Virus record (IMG/VR): IMGVR_UViG_3300036715_001606
Span: 1 to 29,505 of that record
Source of the DNA: a virus
Length of the DNA: 29,505 bases
Reading direction: 5' to 3' (one strand)
The translations under genes were made by a program, and so were the position numbers. Each line of letters opens with the position of its first letter. Within the stretch, counting starts at the first letter, position 1. Below are positions 7,342-15,256 of this stretch, piece after piece. The notes below the pieces were generated by a model, which was given only the letters and a program-made list of their open reading frames with translations, was not told the DNA's origin and ran no database searches.

Positions 7342-7541
7342 TTCTCCACCTCAATCACTTTCGCCTTCATCAACGCGACGGATTGGAGGCGCGACACGGT
7401 GATCATCATGTCGAGCTTGTGGTTGTAGCCTTCGCTCTGTGCGACGATCTTCCCCGCAGTCGTTTCCACGATGCGGAAGTAGTGCTGAGTCCTGCGGGTG
7501 AAGGTGGTGCGGCGCTTGAAGGTTTGGAATTCATATTTCAT
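7338..7541 (-). CDS. DUF1508/YegP-like small protein
   Basis: 67 residues from the ATG at 7541, which is preceded by AGGAGA at a good distance; longer in-frame starts lack a ribosome site. The HYFRIVETTAGKIVAQSEGY segment resembles the repeat of DUF1508/YegP proteins (phenylalanine strand, then I-A-x-SEGY, then a helix), here as one repeat. The biochemical role of that family is not established. It overlaps the downstream membrane protein by ATGA. Family assignment is by eye. Confidence 0.5.
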   Translation of the reverse strand: MKYEFQTFKRRTTFTRRTQHYFRIVETTAGKIVAQSEGYNHKLDMMITVSRLQSVALMKAKVIEVEK

Positions 7542-7582
7542 AACTGGTCTCCTGAACAGGGATTGGGAGTGGTAGTGGTACG

Positions 7583-8497
7583 TCATTTGAGCATTTCCTT
7601 TTGCGCGCGCAACCAACCGATCAAGTCATTGATGTCGCGCTCTGAGCAATGACCGTGGTGGCAAACAAATCCGCCGTGAAACGAATTGAGTGGCTCAGGC
7701 TCCATGAAGTACGTGCCTGATGTCGCTTTGTCGGAGTGGGAGTCGGCCCACGGGCAAATGATCTCGTGGTAACCGGCCCGTATTTCCTCTTTGTAGTATC
7801 CGAGCTTCTGCAACCACTTGATGGCGATCGTGCGCTCGATGTCTATACCATTGCGTGGAGCTTCACGTGGCGGTGCGACGGCTTTCAACGTCAAGTTGAG
7901 TCCGTAGGCTGCTGCGATCTGCTCTGGGGTGTAGGTGATGGTGACGTCTGCTTCTGCGACACGCTGGATCCACACTTCCCCTTTCGGGCCGCGATACTTC
8001 GTCTTGCCATTCGCACCGACCGGAACGCGTGCCACGCGTGTTACACCTTTCATGCCTGGATCCATCTCGGCGGAAATGCCCGCACAGATCATCTCGTTGA
8101 TCAGAGACTCGGCGTGCTGGATGATGTGGATGGGGCGAGCGAGAAACAACCAAGCCTGAAAGTTGCCGGGGGAAGTCTCGATGAGTGCTGTGGGCTTCAT
8201 CTTCAGATCGCTCATCGGCAGCTTTGTGCCGAGATCATCGATCATGACGCAGTGGAGCGCAGAGAACATCACCTTGCGCCGGTAAAACTTTCCTTCAGGA
8301 GTCGCGTGGAAGGAAGACACGCACACATAGTTGTTGGCGAAGGGATTGAGCGTTGGAAGCTGTTTGCCGGGAATCCACGGCATCGTGTTCCATCTTCCAT
8401 CCGTCGCCGGATCGCCGGTGAACGAGTGGAGCGATGCCGCTGCACCCGGTTGGATGTAAAGGAAAAGTGTATCAAGGAAGAGTTGATTGCTGATCAT
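7583..8497 (-). CDS. RepB-type DNA primase with C-terminal zinc-binding motif
   Basis: 304 residues from the ATG at 8497, which overlaps the stop of the gene upstream. The N-terminal two thirds resemble the archaeo-eukaryotic-type primase domain of plasmid RepB/prophage primases: MIDDLGTK with catalytic-type Asp87/88, ETSPGNFQAWLFL and RVARVPVGANGK. The C-terminus has a candidate zinc ribbon, C249-x5-H255 and C280-HHGH-C285, recalling CHC2 primase fingers. It would synthesise primers for the DnaE-type polymerase. With the SF3 helicase in the same operon it forms a split primase/helicase system rather than the fused protein of many phages. Confidence 0.78.
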   Translation of the reverse strand: MISNQLFLDTLFLYIQPGAAASLHSFTGDPATDGRWNTMPWIPGKQLPTLNPFANNYVCVSSFHATPEGKFYRRKVMFSALHCVMIDDLGTKLPMSDLKMKPTALIETSPGNFQAWLFLARPIHIIQHAESLINEMICAGISAEMDPGMKGVTRVARVPVGANGKTKYRGPKGEVWIQRVAEADVTITYTPEQIAAAYGLNLTLKAVAPPREAPRNGIDIERTIAIKWLQKLGYYKEEIRAGYHEIICPWADSHSDKATSGTYFMEPEPLNSFHGGFVCHHGHCSERDINDLIGWLRAQKEMLK

Positions 8498-8676
8498 GGC
8501 TGCTTGATCACTTCGCTGATGCTGACCTTCGCTTCCCACGCTTCAATCAGCGCGAGAGCGTCATGCGGGCCGACCGTCACCAGCGCGACTCCAGACTGGT
8601 TGGGATTGTTGGCGCCGGCAGCGATTGACTTCAACGCTGCCTTCTTGAGAGCTTCGATGCGTTCGTGCTGGTTCAT
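8494..8676 (-). CDS. Small helical protein upstream of primase
   Basis: 60 residues starting MNQHERIEALKKAALKSIAA, mostly helical, with no recognised domain. The ATG at 8676 follows a strong GGAGG, and the stop overlaps the primase start (ATGA), so it may serve partly to couple primase translation. A hairpin lies just before its ribosome site. Confidence 0.6.
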   Translation of the reverse strand: MNQHERIEALKKAALKSIAAGANNPNQSGVALVTVGPHDALALIEAWEAKVSISEVIKQP

Positions 8677-8689
8677 CTTTCCTCCAAAG

Positions 8690-8715
8690 TCCCCGGCCCA
8701 TCGCTGAGCCGGGGA
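8690..8715 (-). terminator. Intergenic hairpin (attenuator or terminator-like)
   Basis: TCCCCGGC (8690-8697) pairs perfectly with GCCGGGGA (8708-8715), loop 10 nt, between the stop at 8725 and the start at 8676. No clear T-tract follows in the minus direction, so an mRNA-processing or attenuation hairpin is as likely as a terminator. The stem ends about 5 nt before the GGAGG of the next gene. Confidence 0.5.
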
Positions 8716-8724
8716 GAGTTGAAA

Positions 8725-9564
8725 TTACATCTTGGAATCGTCGGGCTGCGTCGCGGCAACAGCGTTGTAGTCCACCTTCACGCCGTCCCCCTTCACAGCT
8801 TCGTAGAAACGGGCGGCTGCGTTGAACAAGTCCGCATCCTCGATGTAGCCTTTGCGGGTGATCTTCCAGCCGCGCCAGCTGCCCTTGTCGTTGGACTCAG
8901 CAATGGTCTCGGCGTGGAAGATGTGCGCGAACATCGGCGGCGTGTAGCTGGAGCCGTTGTCCGCCTTGGCGACGTACGACTGGAGCTGCGTCATCAGCAT
9001 CTTGCTCTTCTTGATCTGCGTGGAAGAGAAAGACTGGACCGCTTGCACAGCGGTGCCGTCAGGACGCACCACAAGCACGTAGTGGACGCGCGTGTCGCGG
9101 ATCAGATCGCCGTTGGAGCCGAAGAGCTTGCCATCTTGCTCGCGGATTGCGCCGGTTGCGCGCTCGTGCGTGACGACTTCGACAGGCATCTCGCCTTTGA
9201 ATCCGCCACCAGTCTTGTCGTCAGCCCAGCGCAGGAACACGCGACGATAGCCACAGTACACAAGGTCAACGCCATCTTCATCCTTGAAGACTTCACTGGA
9301 GCTGGTGAGCAGCAGGTCACCCACTTCCGCATCTTCCACGTGGGCATCATCGTCCTTGTCCACCTGCGGGCTTCCCTTCTGCATGATGGCGAGGAAGGGA
9401 ATGGCGAAGGAATCGCGGTCAGCCGACTCCATGCCGGCACCGCTGTACTTGGCGAAGTCCGCGCCCATCGTTGCCGGCAACGCGTCACGCTTCGGTGCGT
9501 CGGTGGTCTTGGCGGCGACGTTCTTGCCGGGAGCTTTCTTATCAGTTGCTTTCTTGGTAGCCAT
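8725..9564 (-). CDS. Conserved phage replication-module protein, possible ssDNA-binding protein
   Basis: 279 residues. A basic Lys/Ala-rich N-terminus (1-27) precedes a globular part with PFLAIMQKGSPQVDKD, VYCGYRRVFLRWADDKTGGG, HYVLVVRPDG and FSSTQIKKSKMLMTQLQSY segments. It ends in a short Asp-containing tail (QPDDSKM). Proteins of this kind sit in replication modules beside helicase and primase genes, and a single-strand-binding or annealing role has often been suspected. No OB-fold signature is plain by eye, so the role is inference from context. The ATG at 9564 is preceded by AGAAAGG. Confidence 0.45.
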   Translation of the reverse strand: MATKKATDKKAPGKNVAAKTTDAPKRDALPATMGADFAKYSGAGMESADRDSFAIPFLAIMQKGSPQVDKDDDAHVEDAEVGDLLLTSSSEVFKDEDGVDLVYCGYRRVFLRWADDKTGGGFKGEMPVEVVTHERATGAIREQDGKLFGSNGDLIRDTRVHYVLVVRPDGTAVQAVQSFSSTQIKKSKMLMTQLQSYVAKADNGSSYTPPMFAHIFHAETIAESNDKGSWRGWKITRKGYIEDADLFNAAARFYEAVKGDGVKVDYNAVAATQPDDSKM

Positions 9565-9596
9565 GTTGCATTTTCCTTTCTATGGATGGGATTGTG

Positions 9597-10187
9597 TTAC
9601 TTGCGCGGCTTGACGACAGCGACGTTGTATGGGCGCGCACCAAACAAGTCGAGTGGGAATGGTTCTGCTGCTTCTGCGTCGGCCATTCGCTCCTTTACGA
9701 ATGCCTTGAGGGATTGATGGTTGATGGACTGGCTGAGTTCAGGCTCCAGCCCTTGCTGGGCGAGGGTGTTGGCCAATTCCTTGGCACTCTCCAACTCTTC
9801 ACGGTCAAAGTGAATGGACAGATCACTCTTGATCAATCCGCCGAAGCCGTGTTCAACGAGCCATTCCATGGCGCTGTCGCGATTGGCGACGGAGATGCCT
9901 ACGGTGACGTCTGGTTTGAGTTTGATCTCAAGGTTGTCGTCGGTGACGAATTGCTTCACGCCGCACGCCAACATTGCTTCAGGCAGATCCACTTCAGCAA
10001 TCTGCCTGAGTAAGTCCTTGGCATCCTTTAAGCGATCCTCACAAGCAGCAACAGACAGCGCAGCCTCATGCTGGAGTTTGGCGAGTGCGCTAATGGCTGC
10101 CAACTCTTCATTGTTCCCCTTCACCACAGCACTGGTGCCGGCTTTCTCGATGAGCTTGGATACTTCTGTTTGACGTTTGGTGGCCAT
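9597..10187 (-). CDS. Coiled-coil phage protein of replication module, function unknown
   Basis: 196 residues from the ATG at 10187, preceded by GGAG; a longer in-frame N-terminus lies within the upstream gene and is rejected. Residues about 5-70 are helical or coiled coil. They are followed by IAEVDLPEAMLACGVKQFVT, the LEIKLKPDVTVGIS strands, EWLVEHGFGGLIKSDLSIHF and a C-terminal NHQSLKAFVKERM helix. This order is a recurrent phage family found near ssDNA-binding and nuclease genes, with no established activity known to me. Start and stop overlap by 1 nt with the MazG-like gene. Confidence 0.6.
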   Translation of the reverse strand: MATKRQTEVSKLIEKAGTSAVVKGNNEELAAISALAKLQHEAALSVAACEDRLKDAKDLLRQIAEVDLPEAMLACGVKQFVTDDNLEIKLKPDVTVGISVANRDSAMEWLVEHGFGGLIKSDLSIHFDREELESAKELANTLAQQGLEPELSQSINHQSLKAFVKERMADAEAAEPFPLDLFGARPYNVAVVKPRK

Positions 10188-10708
10188 TAGCGTTTGTCTC
10201 CGTCGCCGCGAATCGTTCCAGCTTCCAGCCGACCGGAGAGCTTGTTGACGTTCTGCTCGATGGCATCCTTGAAGCTGCTGTTGCGGTACTTCAGATTCCA
10301 CAGCACCCACGACAACAGATTGAGCAAGGCTCCGTGCGCCTCGTGATTCTTGGCGGCGAGCTTCGCTGCATCCCAAAACTCACCATCCCGAATGCGCTTC
10401 TTTTCCACGCCACAGATGATGCCGGCGTAACGCATTGGAGGGTGCGCCATCAAGTATGGATCCATGGGCATCACGTGCCCTGCAACCTGGCTGAAGGGAA
10501 TGCCCAGCACGCGCGTCGAGTAGCGAGCGCAGTACCACAGAACGTCGCCTGCTTCCAAGATGATGTCTTCCGGCAGGATTGCAGCAGCCAACTCGCCACA
10601 TTCATCAGCGATGCCGAGCGCGAGATAGAATGGCTCAGCAGTCGGCGGATACTTCGCCACTGCGTTCGTCCATTCTGCGTACAGGTCCAACATTTCTTTC
10701 TCTTCCAC
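10187..10708 (-). CDS. MazG-like nucleotide pyrophosphohydrolase
   Basis: 173 residues. The all-alpha NTP-PPase core is seen as ALGIADECGELAAA followed by ILEAGDVLWYCARYS, giving the ExxE...ExxD metal-binding pattern of MazG/dUTPase-like enzymes. A later NVNKLSGRLEAGTIRGDGDK segment matches the end of the MazG core, with about 60 extra residues inserted between. Such enzymes hydrolyse (d)NTPs to monophosphates; in phages they are proposed to clean the nucleotide pool or lower ppGpp. GTG start at 10708, six nt after GGAGAA. It lies in the minus-strand replication operon. Confidence 0.75.
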   Translation of the reverse strand: MEEKEMLDLYAEWTNAVAKYPPTAEPFYLALGIADECGELAAAILPEDIILEAGDVLWYCARYSTRVLGIPFSQVAGHVMPMDPYLMAHPPMRYAGIICGVEKKRIRDGEFWDAAKLAAKNHEAHGALLNLLSWVLWNLKYRNSSFKDAIEQNVNKLSGRLEAGTIRGDGDKR

Positions 10709-10722
10709 GGTGTTCTCCTTTC

Positions 10723-11079
10723 TCAGTAGAGATTTTCAAGATCATACGAAGCATAGCGGCTGCTATGCTTGTCCCACACCAACAAACGCAAGCAGCCGTT
10801 GGAACGTCGAGCGGCGATAGCCGAAGCCACCGCCATGATCGTCGGGCTGCCAAGTGGCAACAAGTAGTCGCCAGATTGATAATCAAGCTCATGAAGGCGA
10901 TGCTTGATGATGCGGGTGGTTTCTGACGCCGCAAAGAATTGCGAACCGGGCGGCAACAACACGACAACTTCGCCGTACGTTTCCGCCGAAGAGATGTTCA
11001 TCGTTGGAAGCCACAAGTTGCTCTCTGGATCTTTGCGTGAGGGCACTTGTGTGATGAATACTTTTGGCTTCCTGTTCAT
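10723..11079 (-). CDS. Phage protein of unknown function
   Basis: 118 residues starting MNRKPKVFITQVPSRKDPES. The order suggests a small alpha/beta fold (VFITQVPS, GEVVVLLPPGSQFF, DYLLPLGSPTIMAVAS, CLRLLVWDKHSSRY). No motif for catalysis or DNA binding is recognised. Start overlaps the SNF2-type helicase stop (ATGA), with a GGAG 14 nt upstream. Probably co-expressed with the helicase. Confidence 0.6.
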   Translation of the reverse strand: MNRKPKVFITQVPSRKDPESNLWLPTMNISSAETYGEVVVLLPPGSQFFAASETTRIIKHRLHELDYQSGDYLLPLGSPTIMAVASAIAARRSNGCLRLLVWDKHSSRYASYDLENLY

Positions 11080-12662
11080 AGCTGGTCATCTCCTGTGATG
11101 ATGTCTGCGATACTTTTCTTCTGCTGATTGGATATGGTGATGTGCCGGTCCACAGTGTTGATCGCTTCCAGATCGTAATACCGAACGTGGCCGGTGGTCC
11201 CGATGCGGTGGTTGCGATCCTCTGACTGAAGACGGTGCTCAAGGTTGAAGCTGTTGGAGTAATAGAAAGCCGTTTCAGCGACGGTGAGAGTGATGCCTGT
11301 TCCGCCTGATTGGGGGTTGCCGACAAAGTACCTTGCGCGTCCCTCTTGGAAGTCGTCAATGCCTTTCATGCGATCATCTTTCGACACAGAGCCGTCGTAT
11401 CGCACAATCTGCGCATCTTCGTATCCACACCGCAGGCACTCGATGATCTGATTGATCTTATCGGAGTGCGGTGCCCAGAAGATGATCGAGCCTTCAACAT
11501 CTTCAACCACTTCCATCATCGCTGCGTTGCGTGGATTCTTCATGACGTTATCGAACATGCGCACAACACTCTTGTCCTCAAGCTTCAAGTAGCCGCAGGT
11601 GATCTGCTGGAGCTTGGCCATGGCGGTGAGCTTATTAGCCACAATCAACTCGCGTCCAGCGAGCAATGCTTGCTCTCGTGTGAAGCTGCTTCCCTTCGCA
11701 CTCTTCCAAATATCATCCATGACGTTCAGAATCTCTGCGCGCTTCTCACGCTCCATCTTGTCGTAGACGGTGCGCTGCCTGTCGGTGAGATCGAAGGGGA
11801 TGACGTCATAGATTTTTTCGGGCAGGTCTAGGCAATCTTTCTTCAGCACGCGGAAGGAATGCGGCGCGATCAATCGCTGGAGCTTATCAAGATTCCGATA
11901 TTGCGGCAAACCTTCCTCATCACGCGCGATGATTTGCGGGACGCGCTTTGATGCTGAGCCGTCTTTCTTTGCCCAAGCACCGCGTTGGAGCTTCTTCACC
12001 AAGTAGTGATCGTCAGGAAGCATCTCAGCATACTCCGTCTTGAAGGCGGTGTAGCTGGTTGTGCGAAGGATTGAGTCATCCAGAAACGCGTATTGCCCGA
12101 AGATGTCGAATGGCGCCTTGGTGACAGGTGTGCCGGAGAGAATGCGACGCACCGGGAACCGGCGGCGACGTTTGTGGATCTGTTCGGTGCGGATTGCTTT
12201 TGGATTCTTGATGCGCTGTGATTCATCCACAACACACAGCGACTTGAAGCAGAGTGTGAACCGATCCAGCAATGCTTGTCCGTCTTTCGTTGCCAATGCG
12301 TCGTAGCTCATTGTGAGCACGCGCAAGGGATTGACTTGATCAGGTGCGGTTGTCTCAAAAAGTTTCTCCACCGTCGCTTTGTGCCGCTGTGATGCGCCGG
12401 CAGAGTAGTAAGCTGCGATGTAAGGAACCCAGTCAGGCATGTGCTTGGGAATCTCGATGGTCACCCACTTCGTATGGACGCCGTTTGGAGCAAAAACAAT
12501 CAGCGCTCCAATCTTCCCTTCACTCCACCATCGTGCGCAATCGTCAATCGCAACTTTGGTCTTGCCTGTGCCTTGCTCCATGAGCAATGCGAATGCGACT
12601 TTGCCCTCCATGAGATCGAGAGCTTGCTGCTGATGTGCCATTGGTTTTGTTTTGAAAATCAC
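11076..12662 (-). CDS. SNF2-type (SF2) DNA helicase/ATPase
   Basis: 528 residues from the GTG at 12662, which has AAGGGAAG at a suitable distance; a longer in-frame frame upstream runs through the control region. Motif I is MEQGTGKTK (Lys34), motif II VVDESQRIKN (Asp146-Glu-Ser-Gln), followed by LSGTPVTKAP (motif III). The second RecA lobe has FVGNPQSGGTGITLT (motif V) and QSEDRNHRIG (motif VI). This is the phage SNF2/Rad54-like family, which translocates on dsDNA and is thought to support replication, recombination or displacement of bound proteins. First gene of the leftward replication operon, about 50 nt from the 20-bp element. Confidence 0.9.
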   Translation of the reverse strand: MIFKTKPMAHQQQALDLMEGKVAFALLMEQGTGKTKVAIDDCARWWSEGKIGALIVFAPNGVHTKWVTIEIPKHMPDWVPYIAAYYSAGASQRHKATVEKLFETTAPDQVNPLRVLTMSYDALATKDGQALLDRFTLCFKSLCVVDESQRIKNPKAIRTEQIHKRRRRFPVRRILSGTPVTKAPFDIFGQYAFLDDSILRTTSYTAFKTEYAEMLPDDHYLVKKLQRGAWAKKDGSASKRVPQIIARDEEGLPQYRNLDKLQRLIAPHSFRVLKKDCLDLPEKIYDVIPFDLTDRQRTVYDKMEREKRAEILNVMDDIWKSAKGSSFTREQALLAGRELIVANKLTAMAKLQQITCGYLKLEDKSVVRMFDNVMKNPRNAAMMEVVEDVEGSIIFWAPHSDKINQIIECLRCGYEDAQIVRYDGSVSKDDRMKGIDDFQEGRARYFVGNPQSGGTGITLTVAETAFYYSNSFNLEHRLQSEDRNHRIGTTGHVRYYDLEAINTVDRHITISNQQKKSIADIITGDDQL

Positions 12663-12710
12663 TGGATGCTTCCCTTTCTTCTGTCTGCGAGAAAGGATGC
12701 GCTGAAAAGT

Positions 12711-12730
12711 TGAGAAAGAAAAGATGCTCA
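12711..12730 (-). promoter_or_regulatory. 20-bp element upstream of SNF2-type gene, shared with 5010-5029
   Basis: Same TGAGAAAGAAAAGANNCTCA sequence as upstream of terS; only the two N positions differ. Found about 50 nt from the GTG of the helicase gene. Candidate phage promoter or operator. Confidence 0.45.
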
Positions 12731-12802
12731 CGCTCGCAGCAGGAAATAAGGGCATTTCAAGTGGGCTTTCTTTTAGAGTGGAAATGGAAGAGAATTAACG
12801 GG

Positions 12803-12817
12803 CCGGGAAGTCCCCGG
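12803..12817 (+). promoter_or_regulatory. 5' leader hairpin before first rightward gene
   Basis: CCGGG (12803-12807) and CCCGG (12813-12817) with a 5-nt loop, followed closely by AGAAAGGAG. The same GGGAAGTCCCC core plus AGAAAGGAG occurs in the leader at about 23479-23509, so it may be a shared leader structure. Confidence 0.4.
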
Positions 12818-12835
12818 TCAGAAAGGAGATTTGAG

Positions 12836-13081
12836 ATGAAATCCATCCAGCTAATGATCAAGATAGTGAATCGCGCTTTTGGCATCTGCTGTGAGTTGAG
12901 CGTCACATTCAACGATGAGACTGGACTTTGGGAAGCGATGATATGTGACGCTGACTCAGATCGAGTTCACGAAGCGATCATGCTTGAGGATGATCAGGGA
13001 ACGGAATTGCTTGTGTGTGGCGAGTCTCTGGAAGAGGCCATCGAAAGACTCGATGCCGTTTGTGGGGGGGACTTCTCATGA
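12836..13081 (+). CDS. Small acidic phage protein of unknown function
   Basis: 81 residues starting MKSIQLMIKIVNRAFGICCE. The ATG at 12836 follows AGAAAGGAG; longer in-frame starts would read through the control region. Acidic, with a hydrophobic first strand (SIQLMIKIVNRAFGI) and a C-terminal helix (SLEEAIERLDAVCGG). The acidic, compact form resembles small phage regulators or inhibitors, but no family is recognised. Its stop overlaps the DUF2786 start (ATGA). Confidence 0.6.
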   Translation: MKSIQLMIKIVNRAFGICCELSVTFNDETGLWEAMICDADSDRVHEAIMLEDDQGTELLVCGESLEEAIERLDAVCGGDFS

Positions 13082-13767
13082 ACGACTCTTCTGAGCGCCA
13101 ACGCATTCTCGACAAGATTCAGAAATGCATGAAGCTGTCGAAGTCGAGCGAAGCCCATGAGGCAGCGGCGGCATTTCGTCAAGCGCAAAAGTTGATGGCC
13201 AACTATTCCGTCAGTGACGCAGAGTTGATGGGCCATGAGATCAAGTCTGAGCAATTCGTTTCACGCGCACCGTGCTATAAAAAGATTCCACTCAACTACG
13301 CATGGATGACTTCGATCATCCAAAAGGCGATGGGCGTCATGTGCGTCATGGAAACGGGATACGCAAACGGGAAACCGCGTTTGTGCTTTCGTTACTTTGG
13401 TCCTGCTGGTAGACCGGAGATGGCGGTGTTTGCGCACTGTGTGATCGAGCGCGGCATGTGGGCTGCTTGGAACAAGTATCGAGTCGCGTGCCCGGAGCTG
13501 GCGAACGTCCGTGGTGCACGCATGGGCTTCTGGGTTGGTTGGCTGATGGAGATCAGCGACAAGGTCATGGACTTCGGATTCCCAGAGGAAGAGAAAGCAT
13601 CCACTGAGCTGGTCAAGCAAAAACATTATGGCAATGGTCTTGCACCTACCAAGTTTAATGTCATATTGTTGCACGGCAGCATGCATGCTGCCGGCAGGAA
13701 CGCGGGCAAGGAGTTTGATATTCACCGACCGATGAATGGCGCTGGTCAACGCCGCCTCAGCAACTAA
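13078..13767 (+). CDS. DUF2786 domain protein
   Basis: 229 residues. The N-terminus (about 8-50) has the DUF2786 pattern: ILDKIQKCMKLSKSSEAHEA, then AAAFRQAQKLMANYSVSDAE, a helical domain common in phages. The central part carries a FRYFGPAGRPEMAVFAHCVI stretch and a GMWAAWNKYR helix, a conserved neighbour (DUF7168-like) in many such proteins. The C-terminus is basic and Gly-rich (HGSMHAAGRNAGKEF). No activity is established for the family. Start ATG at 13078 with a strong G-run ribosome site and a 4-nt overlap with the upstream gene. Confidence 0.8.
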   Translation: MNDSSERQRILDKIQKCMKLSKSSEAHEAAAAFRQAQKLMANYSVSDAELMGHEIKSEQFVSRAPCYKKIPLNYAWMTSIIQKAMGVMCVMETGYANGKPRLCFRYFGPAGRPEMAVFAHCVIERGMWAAWNKYRVACPELANVRGARMGFWVGWLMEISDKVMDFGFPEEEKASTELVKQKHYGNGLAPTKFNVILLHGSMHAAGRNAGKEFDIHRPMNGAGQRRLSN

Positions 13768-13791
13768 CCAACCACAGAAAGGATAACCACC

Positions 13792-14583
13792 ATGAAAGTC
13801 CTAACCACTGCTCAGCTGCAAGAAGTCGCCCCATCAATCTTCGCTACCAAGGCTCACAGCAGTCGCAGCGAGCGATACGCGTACTGCTCGACCATCGATG
13901 TGCTCGCCTATCTTCGCAAGCACGCCGATCTTGTCCCAGTGCAAGCATTCCAGTCTCGCGTCCACAAAGACAAGACACGCGTCAAGTTCACCAAGCATCT
14001 TGTGCGACTCCGTGAGCGCAAGTACATCGACATGGAAATGAAACCGAACACGCTGGTGCCTGAAGTTGTTCTCACAAACGGTCACGATGGTTCGTCATGC
14101 TTCCAGTTGGAGGCTGGCATCTTCCGGTTCATCTGCTCCAACGGGTTGGTGGTGAAGTCGAGCGACTTTGCTTCACTCCGCGTCTATCACTCCGGCAAGG
14201 TCCGCGACAAAGTCAATGAAGCTGTCGCACAGATCGGTGAGAGCTTCCCGAATCTGATGCGCGTCACGAAAGAGTGGGACGCCATCAAGCTCACACAGCG
14301 CCAGCGGATCAACTTCGCAAAGGAAGCACTGGCCATTCGCTTCCACGGCATCCCGCCCATCACCACCGAACAGGCGCTGGAAGTCCGTCGCAACGAGGAT
14401 GAAGCACCGACCTTGTGGCGCACGTTCAATGTGCTGCAAGAAAATCTGCTCATGGGCGGGATCCAAGGTGCGCGTCCCAGCGGACGCCGCGTCACAGTCC
14501 GTGCTGTGACTTCTGTAAACAATTCACTTCACCATAACAGGGGACTTTGGCAACTAGCAGAAGCAGTGGCATCGAGGAATTGA
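13792..14583 (+). CDS. DUF932 family protein
   Basis: 263 residues. It matches the DUF932 pattern seen in phages and plasmids: SSRSERYAYCSTIDVLAYLR near the N-terminus, then KHLVRLR, VPEVVLTNGHDGSSCFQLEA, FRFICSNGLVV, a SLRVYHSG segment and a C-terminal NVLQENLLMGGI motif. The function of the family is not settled; plasmid and phage copies lie near replication or anti-restriction genes. ATG at 13792 follows AGAAAGG. It precedes a gene family with which it often travels (low-complexity winged-helix protein). Confidence 0.85.
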   Translation: MKVLTTAQLQEVAPSIFATKAHSSRSERYAYCSTIDVLAYLRKHADLVPVQAFQSRVHKDKTRVKFTKHLVRLRERKYIDMEMKPNTLVPEVVLTNGHDGSSCFQLEAGIFRFICSNGLVVKSSDFASLRVYHSGKVRDKVNEAVAQIGESFPNLMRVTKEWDAIKLTQRQRINFAKEALAIRFHGIPPITTEQALEVRRNEDEAPTLWRTFNVLQENLLMGGIQGARPSGRRVTVRAVTSVNNSLHHNRGLWQLAEAVASRN

Positions 14584-14674
14584 GATGGGCAATCTCATCG
14601 CAACGCTGAAGGAACGTCAGCGTGACTATCGTGAAATTGAAATTCAACTTTTCTTACTACCTGAGGACTCTACC

Positions 14675-15256
14675 ATGACACTCGACCAAATCAAGAAGCT
14701 CACCACCGCTGAATTGCTGTCGCTGTACAATGAGCTGAAGGAAGCTCAGCTCAAACGCTTCGCAGATCGAGCGACCGCTGAGAAGCGCGTTGAGGAAGCG
14801 TTGCGCGAGAAAGGCAAGCTGGACGGCCCGATGACGAACAAGGAAGCCCAGAACATCAGGGACACGGCGAAGGCTGGCGTGAATGACGGGACGCCACTGC
14901 GGCAGATGAAGGCACCTAAGAGCCGCGCGGCGAAGCCCGAGCCAGCGCCGAAAGGCAAGGCTGCTGCGAAGCCTGCCCCCGGCAAGAAGTCCGCCCCTAC
15001 GCCCAAGAGCAAGGCTGGTGCCCCCACCAAGAACCAGACCTTCACCGCCATCGATGAAAAGTTGAAGGGGTACAACCCGAAGCAATTGCGCATCCAGTCT
15101 TCCAGTGCGCGGGCGAAGGTCTTGGAGTTCATCAAGAAGTCGGATGCCGGCAAAACGCGCAACCAGATTGACGCGCACTTCCCGAATGGCGACGTCAACG
15201 TGAGCAGCGCGTTGTACTTCCTGTCTGCGTACGGATTTGTGAAGGTGGTCGAATGA
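14675..15256 (+). CDS. Low-complexity (Ala/Lys/Pro) protein with C-terminal winged-helix-like domain
   Basis: 193 residues from the ATG at 14675, chosen because GAGG lies 8 nt upstream and MTLDQIKKLTTAELLSLYNE looks like a natural N-terminus; an in-frame ATG at 14585 would add 30 residues. Three parts: an N-terminal helical segment with KRFADRATAEKRVEEAL, a disordered basic linker of Ala/Pro/Lys/Gly (about 75-125, histone H1-like in composition) and a C-terminal domain (about 140-193) with KVLEFIKKS and NVSSALYFLSAYGFVKVV resembling a winged helix. A DNA-binding or host-regulatory role is inference. Confidence 0.68.
   Translation: MTLDQIKKLTTAELLSLYNELKEAQLKRFADRATAEKRVEEALREKGKLDGPMTNKEAQNIRDTAKAGVNDGTPLRQMKAPKSRAAKPEPAPKGKAAAKPAPGKKSAPTPKSKAGAPTKNQTFTAIDEKLKGYNPKQLRIQSSSARAKVLEFIKKSDAGKTRNQIDAHFPNGDVNVSSALYFLSAYGFVKVVE

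Larger units (their letters stand above)
12663..12835. promoter_or_regulatory. Divergent control region between leftward and rightward early operons
   Basis: A 173-bp spacer from which the SNF2-led operon runs leftward and the DUF2786-led operon rightward. It is locally A-rich and purine-biased compared with its surroundings. It holds the second copy of the shared 20-bp element (12711-12730) and a CCGGG-5nt-CCCGG hairpin before the rightward ribosome site. Promoters for both early operons must lie here by position; no clean -35/-10 pair was identified. Confidence 0.65.

Noticed and set aside
7736-8707. Plus-strand frame of 323 residues
   Set aside because: Mirror of the primase coding strand; no domain features, while the minus frame shows primase motifs.
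8665-9717. Long plus-strand frame of 350 residues
   Set aside because: Antisense to the well-supported minus-strand gene at 8725-9564; His/Arg/Val-rich shadow translation with no domain signs.
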